64,000 nucleotides of DNA from Hippopus hippopus (GCA_946811185.2 OX328104.1:53800505-53864504), one strand, 5' to 3'; counted from the first letter of the stretch, positions 10,940-22,692 are shown. Notes: generated from the letters alone by a model not told the origin. Translations and numbers: made by a program.

Positions 10940-11732
10940 CTTTTCACACTGATAATCTGTGCAAACTTAACATTAGCTTTGTTCATATAGATAGAAAGTT
11001 TTCCTGCTCTTCAAACTTATTTCTCTACAGGACTTTTTGATCTTCATTAAAATTCTCTGTTTCTAATATTAAACCCTTTACTTCAGACGACAAAATATTG
11101 TTCAAATTAAAAGCATTTGTGAGTAATATATCAAATGTTACTCTAAAAGGGTTGTTTAAATTTGGGATTGTTACGTAGAGGGTAATTTATGCCCCAGATA
11201 TACATGTAGTTCCAATACTATGTTCCACAACATCTTCAGTCCAAGGTTAGTTGTGTGCATGATGGTAAGACAATTTTCTATAACCTAAAAGGTATCAAAG
11301 ATTCTAAATGACAGGTTTTATTCAAAAAGTTAAGAACAAGCTTGCATACTCATATTCTTTTCTTTTCTTTCCTTTCCTTTCAATACAATTCAAACTTATG
11401 TTTAAAGAAAAGGTATTTCCAGCAAAATACACATATTTTTCAGGTCAATAAATCCTCAAAGTGACCAATATCAGTGCCAATATTTTTCCACAAAAAGAGA
11501 CATGGCTAGTAGCAGGCCTGCCTTTTTGCATGAGCGATAGGAACTTCTACAACACTGTTTGCTCGAAATATACATGTGTACCAACAATTACCTCGAATAA
11601 GCAAGTCATGTCTGTCTAGTAGTTTGAACATCTCTATCTTCCTGTCTTTATTACTGTCTTAAAGTTGTCTAGTGCCTTTTTTATAGATTGTAAAATTGAT
11701 TTTAGTTTTATAGATCTAGATCTAAATATGCA
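10940..11732. other. Intron sequence, nothing recognised
   Basis: AT-rich intron between exons E and F. One fragment resembling a family A left end (aaacccttta, acgacaaaatattgttcaa) lies near 11071-11125. No exon is evident. Confidence 0.5.
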
Positions 11733-11945
11733 TTAACCTTTTACCAGACAACAAAATTTTGGACCTGTCCAAATTGAAAGCATTTGCAGACAACAAAATA
11801 AATGTGACTCAAAAATAGAAATTGGCCTTTGGAAGGGTAGAAAACATTGTGGAAAAAGGAGAAAATGCTGGTTACCAGCATTTTCTCCTTTTCCCAAAAT
11901 GTTTTTAAAAGGCTTCTTTCTTAGGGTCGTTTGGTAATGGGTTAG
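11733..11945 (+). mobile_element. Family A MITE
   Basis: TTAAccttttaccagac to ggtaatgggTTAg, with central palindrome gctggttaccagc. The right TTAA has one change. Confidence 0.85.
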
Positions 11946-12103
11946 AATGCAATAAGTGTAAGATAGAGGTGCCTTTTGATGGTATCTAGATATACATACA
12001 TAACTGTTGACAGGGACATTTTATTACCAAACAATAGTAGTTTTGGAAAGTGTCCTATAAACCACTGTACAAGAGGCACAATTATCGTAAGTAACCGCGG
12101 CCC

Positions 12104-12400
12104 ATTTTATGAAAAAAGTCAAATCTCTTATTTTACTCAAATCCACTGACAGTCTCAGGTTCTGACATAAGTTGAGTTTGTTTCTTGAGACACATTTCAC
12201 TAGTTCATTATCAGGCTCTAGTAGCGTTCTAAAATCCTGAGTTGATTCAACATTTCAGACTCATAGGTGCAATATACACGGACTTAACTCAGTTAACAAT
12301 CTTTTTTTAAAAGTCCATTATTTTTCTGAATTGAGTCTGAAACTGTGTCAATTCAGGATTTGAGTAAAATAAGAGACTTAAGTTTTTTTGTGAAACCCAG
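12104..12400. mobile_element. Terminal inverted repeat element, unclassified
   Basis: The left arm (ctcttattttactcaaatcc, about 12132) and right arm (ggatttgagtaaaataagag, about 12355) are inverted copies continued by aaaaaagtc / aagttttttt. About 300 bp with a poorly conserved middle; a decayed MITE-like element. Confidence 0.55.
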
Positions 12401-12599
12401 GCTTTGGGTCTATAGAGTATCACTTAAATTTCTTTGTAGTTCTTCACTGAAACCTGTTTGTACACCTTATATTTGGTTTATCAAGAAGAGCACTGACTAT
12501 GTAAGTTTAAGTGAAGAAATCATGTTTTAGATTTTGATAGCTGTTTCCTCCCATCCTCCAGCTTATCTGCAATAAGATCTACTTGTCTCTCTATCACAC

Positions 12600-13030
12600 A
12601 ATGCCAAGTTTTAAAGACCATAGAGATGAAGTCTTTTGAAGTCACTGTGGGAAAAAGGCTTTTACCCTTTCTATGACAGTTTCCACCATTTGAGCCACAT
12701 TTGGCTCGCAACATGTGAAAAGGGGCATTCGGACATTTGTGTAAAGTGTCGTCTCGCATCAGCCTGCGCAGTCCGCACAGGCTAATCCGAGATGGCACTT
12801 TAAGGTCACATTAGATTTTGTGCTATAGTAGACATGTGCAAAACAGAAAATTACATAAAAATGGAAAGTGTCATTTCGGATTAGCCTGCACGGACTGCAG
12901 AGGCTAATCTGAGACGACACTTTACGCAAATGTCCAAATGCCCCTTTTCGCATGTTACAGGCCATTTATCATCTGCAATAGCTTTGAATCTAAAAAAGTC
13001 TAGAATTTTGCTGTTTGGTGATGGAAGGGT
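12600..13030 (-). mobile_element. Family A MITE split by a family D element
   Basis: The left piece 12600-12701 carries the family A body (aagtcactgtgggaaaaagg, ccaccatttgagccacat). The right piece 12965-13030 continues it (tatcatctgcaatagctttg, gtctagaattttgctgtttg). The intervening 12702-12964 is a complete family D copy. Confidence 0.75.
12702..12964. mobile_element. Family D foldback inside a family A MITE
   Basis: Ends TGGCTCGCAACATGTGAAAA and TTTTCGCATGTTACAGGCCA, with the same two inner palindromes as the copy at 7005. It interrupts a family A copy and is therefore the younger insertion. Confidence 0.85.
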
Positions 13031-13255
13031 TGACTCTATACCAGACAACAGTGTTTAAGACATGTCCATTTGGGAAGCATTTCCAGGAAACAAGCTCAAT
13101 GTGTCTTAAAAGATTGGGTTTCTCCTTGACAGGGAAAAAAACATTGTGGAAAAATGAGAAAATGCTGGTTACCAGCATTTTCTCATTTTCCAATAATGTT
13201 TTCTAAATCCTTTTCCCTGGGGATCTTTAAAACTGGACTGTTTGGTAAATGGTTC
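13029..13255 (+). mobile_element. Family A MITE, upstream of exon F
   Basis: Starts gactctataccagacaac, has central palindrome gctggttaccagc and ends tttggtaaatggttca. It ends about 45 bp before the acceptor of exon F. The TTAA ends have decayed. Confidence 0.8.
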
Positions 13256-13299
13256 ATATCATGATCTCAATATCTGTAAGGATGTTTCTGCATTTACAG

Positions 13300-13422
13300 A
13301 TTATGAAGACCCCGTTGAACCGGAAAACCTCCCACCACCTGTGAAATATCCTGGAGAGGGTACAAGCACTGTTTCCCCAGGGATTCTTGGAGCCCCCAGG
13401 GGGTCCAACCAAAAGAAGAGTG
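13300..13422 (+). CDS. SH2 adaptor gene, exon F, YEDP and proline-rich
   Basis: Acceptor catttacag|ATTA and donor AGTG|GTAAGT, 123 nt, phase 1 in and 1 out. It reads DYEDPVEPENLPPPVKYPGE, GTSTVSPGILGAPRGSNQKK, S. DYEDP is a Y-x-x-P site of the kind bound by Crk or Nck SH2 domains once phosphorylated, and PENLPPPVKYP is proline-rich. No folded domain. The exon is symmetric and can be skipped in frame. Confidence 0.85.
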
Positions 13423-13689
13423 GTAAGTAACTAAGTACATGTCTGGCCAGGGTTTCAGTCCCACCAGTTTTTCCTTGAATATATATTTTACTGTGTAATT
13501 AAGGTATTAATGAAGGAACCAATTATCAGTTCATTGTGATACATACCTACAGATTGTGAAAAGAGACTGTGACAAGGGGTGATTAATCTTTTGAACGCCT
13601 GTATAAACCTATCAGACATTTTCAACCAAGAAATATGACCCAAATAAACGCAAGTTTATGGTTGGTTTTGTCCACAGTGTTTCAGCAAA

Positions 13690-13752
13690 GTGGACAGTGT
13701 AGATCAATGATCAGGCTGCAGCTTTCGTGCAGCCTGATCTTGATCTACACTG
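13690..13752. mobile_element. Family B palindrome core
   Basis: The arms cagtgtagatcaatgatcag and ctgatcttgatctacactg with centre gctttcgtgc. Confidence 0.8.
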
Positions 13753-14549
13753 GCTGCAAAGGCAATTATAGTTGTAAATGGAACTTGAAGGGTTAAAATC
13801 ATTAGTGCCTTGACCCATGCTAGTATATGTCAGGCTTTGATTGCATCATTTCAGTAACTCACACTTTGTGAGTGGTATTACATGATTTTTTTGAATGTCA
13901 GACATCTCATCTAGGGTCTGAGTCATTTGTACATGCCTAACAGACTTGTAGCCAGACAGAAGCCTTGAAGTCCTAGCTTCAAGATCAGTATTTGCTACTA
14001 CACCAGTTTTGTCTTGAGGGAAAAAAAAGCACATGAAATAACAGAAACAGTGGAAGCCTTGCCAAGGCCCTAGCCATGGGAGTTCAACTTTGTTACTATC
14101 CTGGCTACAGCCTTGCTTAACATATTGCTAAACAATACCACTTCTCACAGGAGCAGTCTAAAATCTAATCCAAAACCCAAGCAAAGTATATCGTTTTTTT
14201 TTTCCACTGATAAATTGTCTGTCCCAAAAACAAAATCAGCATGGTCTTATTTCCCCAAGTTGACATTCAGTAACAGTCTTTCTTGTTGACTCAATGTCAT
14301 TTGGGAGACAAAATTTTGCAGACCACTTTTAATTTTAGCGGATTATATTTTCAGCCATTATAATCAGTTAAGTTAAAAAGACCAGTCCTATGGAAGTTGA
14401 TCATTCCTATTTAGCCAACTTTTAACAACAGTGATGAATTAATTAAACACATTATAACTTCTTGTTTTCTTTCTTCCTTTTTCATGCATTCTTTTTCTAC
14501 TGCTTGAGTTAACATCTACTATCATATATAACTGCGTCAATGTATTTTC

Positions 14550-14640
14550 TTAACTCTTTAAGTTACAAACATGACAAAATTTTAGACTGGACCTAATTGA
14601 AGCTGTTGCAGACGACAAATGTAGGTCAAAAGGTAGTGTT
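14550..14640 (+). mobile_element. Family A MITE, left-end fragment
   Basis: Begins TTAActctttaagttac, then gacaaaattttagactgg and gttgcagacgacaaatg. The central palindrome and right half are missing. Confidence 0.65.
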
Positions 14641-14772
14641 TATATACAACATACTTTCATGTTTAGGAGGAAATGAACAAAATGAATCCCTGCATCTCAA
14701 AGCAGATAATGCTCAAAGGGTGTAGCTTCTCTTGTGAAACCTCAACCTGGTTTGTGCATCTCAGTCTGCTTT

Positions 14773-14832
14773 AGTGGACAGTGCAGATCAAGATCAGACT
14801 GCACATAATGAGCAGTCTGATCTCTGATTTAC
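14773..14832. mobile_element. Family B palindrome core
   Basis: The arms gtggacagtgcagatcaaga and ctgatctctgatttac around a gactgcac / gcagtc centre. Confidence 0.7.
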
Positions 14833-14964
14833 ATTTGAGGATATGGTGAGATTTTTTTAGGAAAAAGACATTTGAAATCACAATATTACTTTGGCTCTGA
14901 ATTTTGGTTTGAAATTTTCATTCATTTTAGATAGCAGTTTCACCGTTTCTCACACTAGCCTGAA

Positions 14965-15157
14965 TTTTAACAGGCCTTAAAAAGAGGTCTTTTGAAAACA
15001 TTTTTGGAAAAAGAGAATATGCTGGTAATTTTTTTTCCCCACAATGTTTTCTACCCTATGAAAGACAAATTTCATGTTTTGAGTAACATTTAATTTGTCA
15101 TCTGCAAATGCGTTCAATTTGGATAAGTCTACATTTTTGTTGTGTAGTAAAAAGTTA
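14965..15157 (-). mobile_element. Family A MITE, decayed
   Basis: Contains gaggtcttttgaaaacat, a shortened centre (gaatatgctggtaattttt) and the tail gtcatctgcaaatgcgttca. The right arm of the central palindrome is partly deleted. Confidence 0.7.
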
Positions 15158-15570
15158 GGGCTTAAGTCTCAAAATTAAAGTAGTTGAAAAATTTCTTTAA
15201 AACAGTAATTCAATAGCCCTGTTTGCTCACTTCAGCAATCAGAACTTCTGTTACACCTCTTTTCTCCAGCCATGACACCTTTTGGCAAGGAGTTCAGATT
15301 AATTGTTCAAGTATAAATGAATATAATTATCTATGGATCCATTTGAATGATTATGTGTTTGAATACCTTGTCAAAATTTCATCCTATATGTTTGAAGGTT
15401 TGAAATTTTCAGTATGCAATGATTAAGATTAATTATTGAGATTCAACTAACCTTGTGATTTTCAGTACCGGTAATTTTAGTAATTAGTAGTTTAATCTAG
15501 ATTTACATTCAATTAGCTGTTCCACCTAATTTTAGGAATGCATTTCATCGATTTTGGAGATAGCTTTTTT

Positions 15571-16264
15571 GTGGTATTTGTCGAAGACAGTACCACTATG
15601 AGTTCAATATTGAATTTTGAAGACAATGTATCGTATTTTGTGCAAAGCCAAAGGAAATAAACCCAATTAAGCTCAATTTTTCTCAGACAAGTGAGTTTTT
15701 CGGTAGCACTCAGATATGTAATTGGAAATGGCATGTTAAAATACACTAGGTGAGGCCATCGATTGTGGAAATACTAATTTTTGATTGAAAATAGCTTCAC
15801 TCACTCATAGCCTTCTATTGGCGCAATGATGTATACAAAATTTGTCTACTGATCGCTTGGTCCTGGACTTTTTCGTTCTAAAACCAGTTCGTCCCATGGC
15901 TTGTTCGTCCCATGATAGATCGAAATAATTGATTGTAATGTTGGGAATTAAATGTTAACGGCCAAATATATTTCAAAATCATAGTTTTCAGGTACAAACT
16001 TAATTTTATTCGATATATTCACATGGTTTCTCTCTCTATCCATCATGCATCCTACTGTCAAGGGACGTTACTCCTGACTCCTCCTAATGATCAAAGGGAG
16101 ACCACCAATACACAAATAATCCTAACTTTGTCATGAGTACTCTCCCTTTAACCAAAAAGGTATTCATTTGCTTAGTAGGTTGACTTTCAAGCCAATTTTT
16201 TAATAATATTTCTCTTTTTCTTTCAAATTATTAATTCCATACAATGGCTTCCTTGACAAATACC
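15571..16264 (+). mobile_element. Family F DNA transposon, non-autonomous, copy 1
   Basis: The ends gtggtatttgtcgaagacag and ttccttgacaaataccac are inverted. The body includes ccagttcgtcccatggcttg and ttttattcgatatattcac. A second copy in the same orientation lies at 20453-21172. No transposase reading frame. Confidence 0.75.
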
Positions 16265-16710
16265 ACTTCAGCATTCTCAACGCTTTGATTATACATAGTG
16301 ACTCTGCTTCAGCAAAATGTTAGAATAAGAGGGAAAGTACATGTACCACCTTTTTCCAAAACTCCTTGTGAATATCAGGCAGTGTAGATTGTGCTAATTT
16401 GCTATCAGATCACAAATGCTTCCATATCCATGTAAGAGAAAGGGGAATAAGCTTTGGTTCCTCATAATTGAAAACAGAGTTTTATCTCCAAAGAGTATGA
16501 TGTTTGCATCCTTCTGAAGGAAATCAGGGGAAGCTTCCTTTGCTTTTTTGAAACAAAAATGAGTGTGATCTTTGCTTCCTTAAAACAGAGACGAGACTAA
16601 TACATGGTACCCTATAGCGAAAATGAGAGTGTGACCTTTGCTTCATTCTTAGAGCTAATTGTATCGTTCATAATGCTTTGAGTTTTTTCCATGCTTTATT
16701 CCTCTGCTAG

Positions 16711-16806
16711 TTCAATTCCACCCACGAAATACCTATGCCGGGACATCACACAGACAGAAATCAGAGACCACCATGAGTGATATAGTGCACCGTAGTAGTG
16801 CAGCAG
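16711..16806 (+). CDS. SH2 adaptor gene, exon G, disordered tail
   Basis: Acceptor ctctgctag|TTCA and donor GCAG|GTACTG, 96 nt, phase 1 in and 1 out. It reads VQFHPRNTYAGTSHRQKSET then TMSDIVHRSSAA. Polar and Ser/Thr-rich with no recognised domain. The donor (GTACTG) is weaker than average. Placement rests on the preserved phase and the open frame. Confidence 0.7.
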
Positions 16807-16904
16807 GTACTGAAACTATAATATTATACTCATAATAATTATAATGTAGCAAATTCATGAATACATGTTGGTATTGATACATGTTATATGTGAGCGGGGC
16901 TCTG

Positions 16905-17075
16905 AGAAATAGAGGATAATCAACTGGTTGTGTGTAATATTAAAAATCTGTCACAAAAATGGGGTGTGATGCGGTTAAAAAGACGAGTCTGAAGGACGAG
17001 TTTTTTAACCGCATCAAACCCCATTCGAGAGACAGATTTTTAATATCACACACAACAAGTTGATTATCCTGTTTA
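16905..17075. mobile_element. Foldback family G hairpin
   Basis: The left arm ggataatcaactggttgtgt and right arm acacaacaagttgattatcc continue inward through ttaaaaatctgtc and tgatgcggttaaaaa, a 170-bp hairpin. A decayed relative lies at 43862-43995. Confidence 0.8.
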
Positions 17076-17349
17076 TTATATTCCTAATTCACCCTTTTTT
17101 ATTCTAATAATTATCAAGAATGGTACAGTTTGAGTAATATGGGAAAAAAGTAGTTCCGGCAAACATTCTGAAACTGTATTGTCACTCGTGATGATACCAT
17201 ATTTATCATCACTAGTGGTCTTATTCACTGTGAAGTCCAAGTAATTCACTGATAAGAATATAATAAAAGGGGTTCAATGTATCTTCATAATAGTGTATTA
17301 TACCAGCAAGTCATCAAACATTGTGGATCTAAAAAACAGCGAAATCATG

Positions 17350-17457
17350 AGCTACAATTGTTATGGTCCTATAACATGCAGAAAATTAGCCAATGGTAAA
17401 ACATTTTGACTCAGGTGATCTTGTGCAGACTGCATAGGCTGACTTGAGTTAACACTT
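17350..17457 (+). mobile_element. Family C fragment
   Basis: Contains ataacatgcagaaaattagc, aggtgatcttgtgcagac and ttgagttaacactttttcag. It stops where the agctcaccc element begins. Confidence 0.55.
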
Positions 17458-18060
17458 TTTCAGCTCACCCGAGCAAAAATTGCTCAAGGTGAGCTTTTGT
17501 GATTGTGCTGTGTCTGTTGTGTATCAAGCTTCTTCCAATAATTACTGTGTGTGCACTTTAGAGGCCACATGTTCAGCCTAATAATCATGAAACTTGGTCA
17601 GAATGGTTTTTTTTTTGATAATGTCTAGTACAAATTTAGAATTGGGCTATGTCAGGTTTAAAAGTAGGTCACTGGGACAAATCTCGGAAAAACCTTGTCT
17701 GCACTCTAGATGATACATTTTCAGTCCGATACTGATGAAAATTGATCAAACTGTTTGTCTTAACAATATTTTACACTAAGTCAAAATTAGGTCATGTTTT
17801 ATCAAAAAGTAGGTCTCTTGGATAAATCTTAAAAAGACCTTATGTGCACTCTAAAGACCACATTTTTAGTCTGAGACTCATGAAATTTTATCAGAATGTT
17901 TTTCTTGATAGTATTTTGAACAAATTTGAAACAGGGTCATGTTGGATCAATAAGTAGGTCAGTAACACTCATGTGTTTCACATCATCACAACCAGGATCT
18001 CTTCAACTTTATCAATCCTAGATGATTTTTCTAAAGTGAGCCTCTTTTTTAAATGCATTA
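17458..18060 (-). mobile_element. Tandem-core element with agctcacc hairpin end
   Basis: Starts with the hairpin agctcacccgagc ... gctcaaggtgagc, then ttttgtgattgtgctgtgtc, matching the reverse complement of the end at 59930-60006. Inside are about three decayed units with gtaggtcactggg and gcactctagatgatacat. No coding sequence. Confidence 0.7.
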
Positions 18061-18235
18061 CAACCTTATCACAGAGTACCCCTAGACATAGATCTGCTGT
18101 TTGATCCATCTCCATCAAAATACAACTTCGAGTTGCTCAAAAGAACAATATGATTTTGAGAACAATGAGTCAAAAAGAAGTAGCCCTTATCCAGATGCAG
18201 TGCCTTGAGTAATAATACACTGTAGTACTAGTATA

Positions 18236-18489
18236 TGGCTTGCAACATGCAAAAAGGGGCATTCGGACATATGCGTAAAGTGGCGTCTCAGATGAGCCTG
18301 CGCAGATTAATCCGAAACGACACTTTCCATTTTTATGTAATTTTCTGTTTTGGGCAAGTCTACTGAAGAACAAAATCTAATGTATACGTAAAGTGCCATC
18401 TCGGATTAGCCTGCACGGACTGCGCAGGTTGATCCGAGACGACACTTTATGCAAATGTCTGAATGACCCTTTTCGCGTGTTGCAAGCCA
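18236..18489. mobile_element. Family D foldback
   Basis: Ends tggcttgcaacatgcaaaaa and tttcgcgtgttgcaagcca with two inner palindromes; one inner palindrome is shortened by a small deletion. Confidence 0.8.
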
Positions 18490-19445
18490 TGTAACATAGC
18501 TTGAACAAACTAATAAAGAGTTTTAGTACAATATATTTGTTTATTACTCACCAAGAATATATGAAATTGAAATTGCTTAAATACTTCCACATAAGTACAA
18601 AATATCTGAATCCACTTTGGACTCTGGAGAGTCCTGAATATAGATTTTTCAGAATGAGGCTACTATCCTGATTATGGATTTTTCAGAACGAAGCTAGAGT
18701 CCCAATAAATGTTTATGGTCAGAAGATCAATCAGCCAAAATCCATTGTCATAATAATCTTTATTAACTTAAAAACCCTCTTTTCTTTTGTTTCAATTTTT
18801 ATAAATGATATGGCCCACATATTTCTTGTTCATTTTAAAGTCGATACACAAGTGTGAAATAAAATGGTTATTCAACCTTAAATACATCATAATCCCTACC
18901 ATTTTCTCTCAAATGCAATACGGAAACAGTTTGAAAATAAGCTGTGAGAAAAAGTTTTTGTATATGCATTCTATATTCTACAAACTAAGTAGCATGAGAC
19001 TAAAATACCTATATTGCTTCCAAAGTCTCCTATAGATTCTTATTTGTGGTAAATGAGTAAACTCTACACATAGCAGTAATTGTCAGTTAGATGTGTGTAT
19101 GTATTTTCAATTGAAAAGCAGATCATGTAGAAACATTCAAAGTCTTTGTCACCATCATGATTGTTGAAGGATCAACTGTCAATATAATGTCTCAAAGATA
19201 ATTTGGTGTATTCTAAGAAACAAGGATTTTAGGGCTATAATTGTTAAAAGTTAACATTTATGAAAACCTATTGTTGACAAATCTATTAGAAACATGGAAA
19301 TGTCCTTTAGAGGAGTATGAATGTAATTACATACAATGTTGGTAAGTCTCGTGCAAATTGAATGTTTGGATAATTGTGGGTTCATTTTTATGTATTTTAT
19401 ATTATATTATAGCTACATATACCTGTATCCAGTTGCTTCTATATG
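18490..19445. other. Intron sequence, nothing recognised
   Basis: Between exons G and H. AT-rich; no exon with acceptor, donor and open frame, no RNA gene and no repeat with clear ends. Confidence 0.5.
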
Positions 19446-20300
19446 AGCCATGCTCTGTGAAAAGGGGGCTTAATGCATCTGCAAAAAGTGTCAGCCCAGG
19501 TCAGCCTGCGCAGTCCGCGCAGGCTTACCTGGGCCGACACTTTTTGCTATTTGTAAATTTTCTGTATACCCAAGGACCACTTTATTTCGTGATTAAGTTG
19601 GTTGTTCAAAAACATGGATATCATGGATCCCTAAGTATGTGATGGCTTGCTTGGTACCATGGATCACGGAGATGCATTAAGCCCTCTTTTGCCAGAGCAT
19701 GACTCATTGGCTTGCTTGGTACCATGGATCATGGAGATGCATTAAGCCCTCTTTTGTCAGAGCATGGCTCATATATATATGAGTCATACTCTAGCAAAAG
19801 AGGGCTTAATGCATCTCCGTGATCCATGGTACCAAGCAAGCCATCACATACTTATGGATCCATACTATTCACTTTTTTCAACAACCAACTTAATCATGAG
19901 ATAGACTGGTCCTTGGACATACAGAAAATTGACCAATAGCGAAAAGTTTCGCCCAGGTAAGCCTGCGCGGACTGCGCAGGCTGACCTGAGTCGATACTTT
20001 TCGCAGATGCATTAAGCCCCCTTTTGCCAGAGCATGGCTCATATATAAGCCATGCTCTGGTAAAAGGGGGTTTAATGCATCTTTGTGATGCATTATAGCA
20101 AGCAAGTCATTGCATAATAATGGATCTATGAAATCCATTTTGTCTCACAAACAACTAAATCTTTAGGTAAACTGGTCCTTTGACATACAGAAAAGTGACC
20201 AAAAACAAAAAGTTTCAACCCAGGTCAGCCTGCGCAGACTGACCTGGCTCGATACTTTTTGCAGATGCATTAAACTCCCTTTACAGAGAGCATAGCTCAT
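19446..20300. mobile_element. Cluster of three family C foldbacks
   Basis: Copy 1 (19446-19706, plus) is followed by a partial duplicate of its right end (19707-19772), copy 2 in inverse orientation (19780-20042) and copy 3 (20047-20300). Each begins or ends with tgagccatgctctg-type termini and contains gcctgcgcagtccgcgcagg-type palindromes. Copies 1 and 2 together form a long inverted repeat. The cluster ends 34 bp before exon H. Confidence 0.8.
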
Positions 20301-20333
20301 ATGTATTGATCCTTTCTTTCTCTATGTTATCAG

Positions 20334-20417
20334 AGCACCTGCGCCAGTTTGATGCAATGATTGACAGCTTTGAAAAAGACCATGTGTATCAGAACGATGA
20401 GCCAAGTAACAATCCTG
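20334..20417 (+). CDS. SH2 adaptor gene, exon H, Y-x-N site
   Basis: Acceptor atgttatcag|AGCA and donor CCTG|GTATAT, 84 nt, phase 1 in and 1 out. It reads EHLRQFDAMIDSFEKDHVYQ then NDEPSNNP. The first half is predicted helical; VYQND has Asn two residues after Tyr, the pattern favoured by the Grb2 SH2 domain. It sits tightly between a family C cluster and the family F copy that begins 36 bp downstream. Confidence 0.8.
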
Positions 20418-20452
20418 GTATATACTCATCCACCATCATTTACCATACATTT

Positions 20453-21172
20453 TTGTGGCATTTGTCGAAGACAATGCCACTGTGAGTTCAATATTGAATT
20501 TTAAAGACCTTGTATCGTATTTTGTGCAAAGCCAAAGGAAATAAATCCAATTAAACTCAATTTTTCTTAGACAAATGAGTTTTTTCGATAGCACTCAGAT
20601 ATGTAATACACTGGGTGAGGGCATCGATCATGGAAATACTTCTTTTTGACTGAAAATAGCTTCACCCGCTCATAGCCTTCTATTGGCACAATGATATACA
20701 CAAAACTTGTCTACTGACTGCTAGGTCCCAGGCTTTTTCGTTCCAAAACCAGTTCGTCCCTGGGCTTGTTCGTCCCATGATTACACGATACTCCATTTGA
20801 TTGTGCATGAATATTTATAGAGCAAAATAATTGACTGTAATGTTGGGAATTAGATCTCTACAGCTAAAGATATCTCAAAATCATAGTTTTCAGGTACAAA
20901 CTTAATTTTATTCGATACATTTATATGGTTTCTCCCTCTACCCATCATGTATCCTAATGTCAAGGGATGTTACTCCTGACTCCTCCTGAATGATCAAAGG
21001 GAGACTGACAATACACAAACAATCCTAACTTTGTAATGAGTACTCTCCCTTCAACCAAAAAGGTATTAATTTGCTTAGCAGATTGACTTTCCAGCCAATA
21101 TTTGAATAATATTTCTCTTTTTCTTTCAAGTTATTAATTTCACACAATGGCTTCCTTGACAAATGCCACTCC
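20453..21172 (+). mobile_element. Family F DNA transposon, copy 2
   Basis: The ends gtggcatttgtcgaagacaa and ttgacaaatgccac are inverted; the body matches the copy at 15571 through ccagttcgtccctgggcttg and tactcctgactcctcctgaa. It carries an extra 40 bp around 20790. Confidence 0.75.
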
Positions 21173-21309
21173 AGTATTTTCAACGCTTTGATTTCATTAA
21201 GTATCATCATTATATACTTACCATGTAAATTAGCATGTACAGAACTCCATAATTATTGTATTTCTTTGCAAATTTTTCAAGAATCAACAAGTTACAAAAT
21301 GAAGTGATA

Positions 21310-21455
21310 ATAATTGTCTGTAAAAGTGTAGAAAAACCTTGTAGGAAAAGAAAAAAAAAATGCTGATTGCCAGCACTTTCTAATTTTCCAAGAAGGCTTT
21401 CAATAGGCTATTCATTAAGGGTTGTGAAAACTTGGAATTGTGTGGTAAAGAGTTA
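21310..21455 (+). mobile_element. Family A MITE, right part
   Basis: Begins near gtgtagaaaaaccttg, has a decayed central palindrome (gctgattgccagc) and ends tgtggtaaagagTTAA. Confidence 0.7.
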
Positions 21456-21804
21456 AAGTCACTCAAAGTTTGAACTTGTAAACTTTTGTGTTTAGAAATG
21501 AGAACATACATGTACCATAATCCTCAGTGTTGACTGTGCACTTTTTCTCTCCCATTTGGATGCATTTATGCAGTTCTGCCGCTAGTTCTCTGTGTGAAGC
21601 TCTAACTTTTGTTAAAATGTTAATTTATTTTCTGTAAAGATGTGCATTAGATTAGAAAATGTTTTTCATTAAGATGTAATCTACAATACATTAAATAGGA
21701 AAGTTTTATTTCCCATAGTCATGAGACAGAATGGTTCATTGTGAAATTTTGACATTGAAGAAAGAAATTAACAAATAAAAAGTTTTAAGAAATTGATCAT
21801 ACTA

Positions 21805-22006
21805 TTAACTCTTAGGCTGCTAAGCACAACTCAAGGACCTTTTGCTGACATTGTAGATCAAGATCAGACTGCACAGAATGTGCATTCTGATTTAGGATCT
21901 ACACTGTCTGATGAGGAGAAAATTTCCCTAAAAAATAACTTTGAAAAAGTAACATTTGCATTTTTACTATCGACTTGAAACTTTTATTCCACTTATTTTA
22001 GGTTAA
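21805..22006. mobile_element. Family B element with TTAA ends
   Basis: Starts TTAActcttaggctgctaag, core gatcaagatcagactgcaca, and ends near ggTTAAgggt. It shows the outer form of the family, with termini resembling those of family A. Confidence 0.7.
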
Positions 22007-22456
22007 GGGTTGAAAATTTGTTTCAAGCAGTAATTTGTCAAGTAACAATATTTTCACCTATAGGCTGTAAGAATATACCTGGCAGGGTGCGGTATAAGTC
22101 CCTAAGTTTATTTCTGATTGTAGTGGATGGGAGTGAGTTAGGAATTGTTCTTCCTAAATCTACAGAAACACATGAATCATAACAGTACTTTATCAGTCCT
22201 TTGCTTTATGAACAAATGAAGTGTATACTGTTTTACTGTCTGAAAACACTGTGAAAAAGGAGCTTCTTATCGATGTTTTTCAAGTCTCTTCAAGTTCTCT
22301 GTCTTTATATTGCATTTCATACAGGTGTTGGCAATGATTTCAGAATAGCCTATTTTACCACAATCTAAAATGCAGTGAACTGTCACATAGCTCAGCCCTG
22401 CTAGGTCAATTCTTACAGCCTATACTTGTGTATAAATCATGCTACTTTTATTGCAG

Positions 22457-22594
22457 AATCAACCAGGTATCACGCTCCTTTTATTGCAGAAATAGCAACC
22501 AGCAAAACTGTTTCTACCCCAAGGACAATGATGCCACTACCACCCACCCCACACCAGGAGCCCAAACCCAGTCATCATTCCTATGTAAATGAAG
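22457..22594 (+). CDS. SH2 adaptor gene, exon I, Y-V-N site, tandem acceptors
   Basis: Two acceptors 33 nt apart are both in frame: ttgcag|AATC (exon 22457-22594) and ttgcag|AAAT (exon 22490-22594). The short form reads E-IATSKTVSTPRTMMPLPPTP, HQEPKPSHHSYVNE; the long form adds ESTRYHAPFIA. Donor GAAG|GTAAGG. PLPPTP is an SH3-type ligand and SYVNE is a Y-x-N site suited to Grb2. The two acceptors are copies of each other, so the extra 11 residues come from a local duplication. Phase is 1 in and 1 out in both forms. Confidence 0.85.
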
Positions 22595-22692
22595 GTAAGG
22601 GGTCAGGTTGTTCTAAAGTAAGGTCCATTAGAAATAATCCTTTCCCCACTCACAGGAAGAAACAAACAGGCCCTCCTAACATTAGTAGCTGT

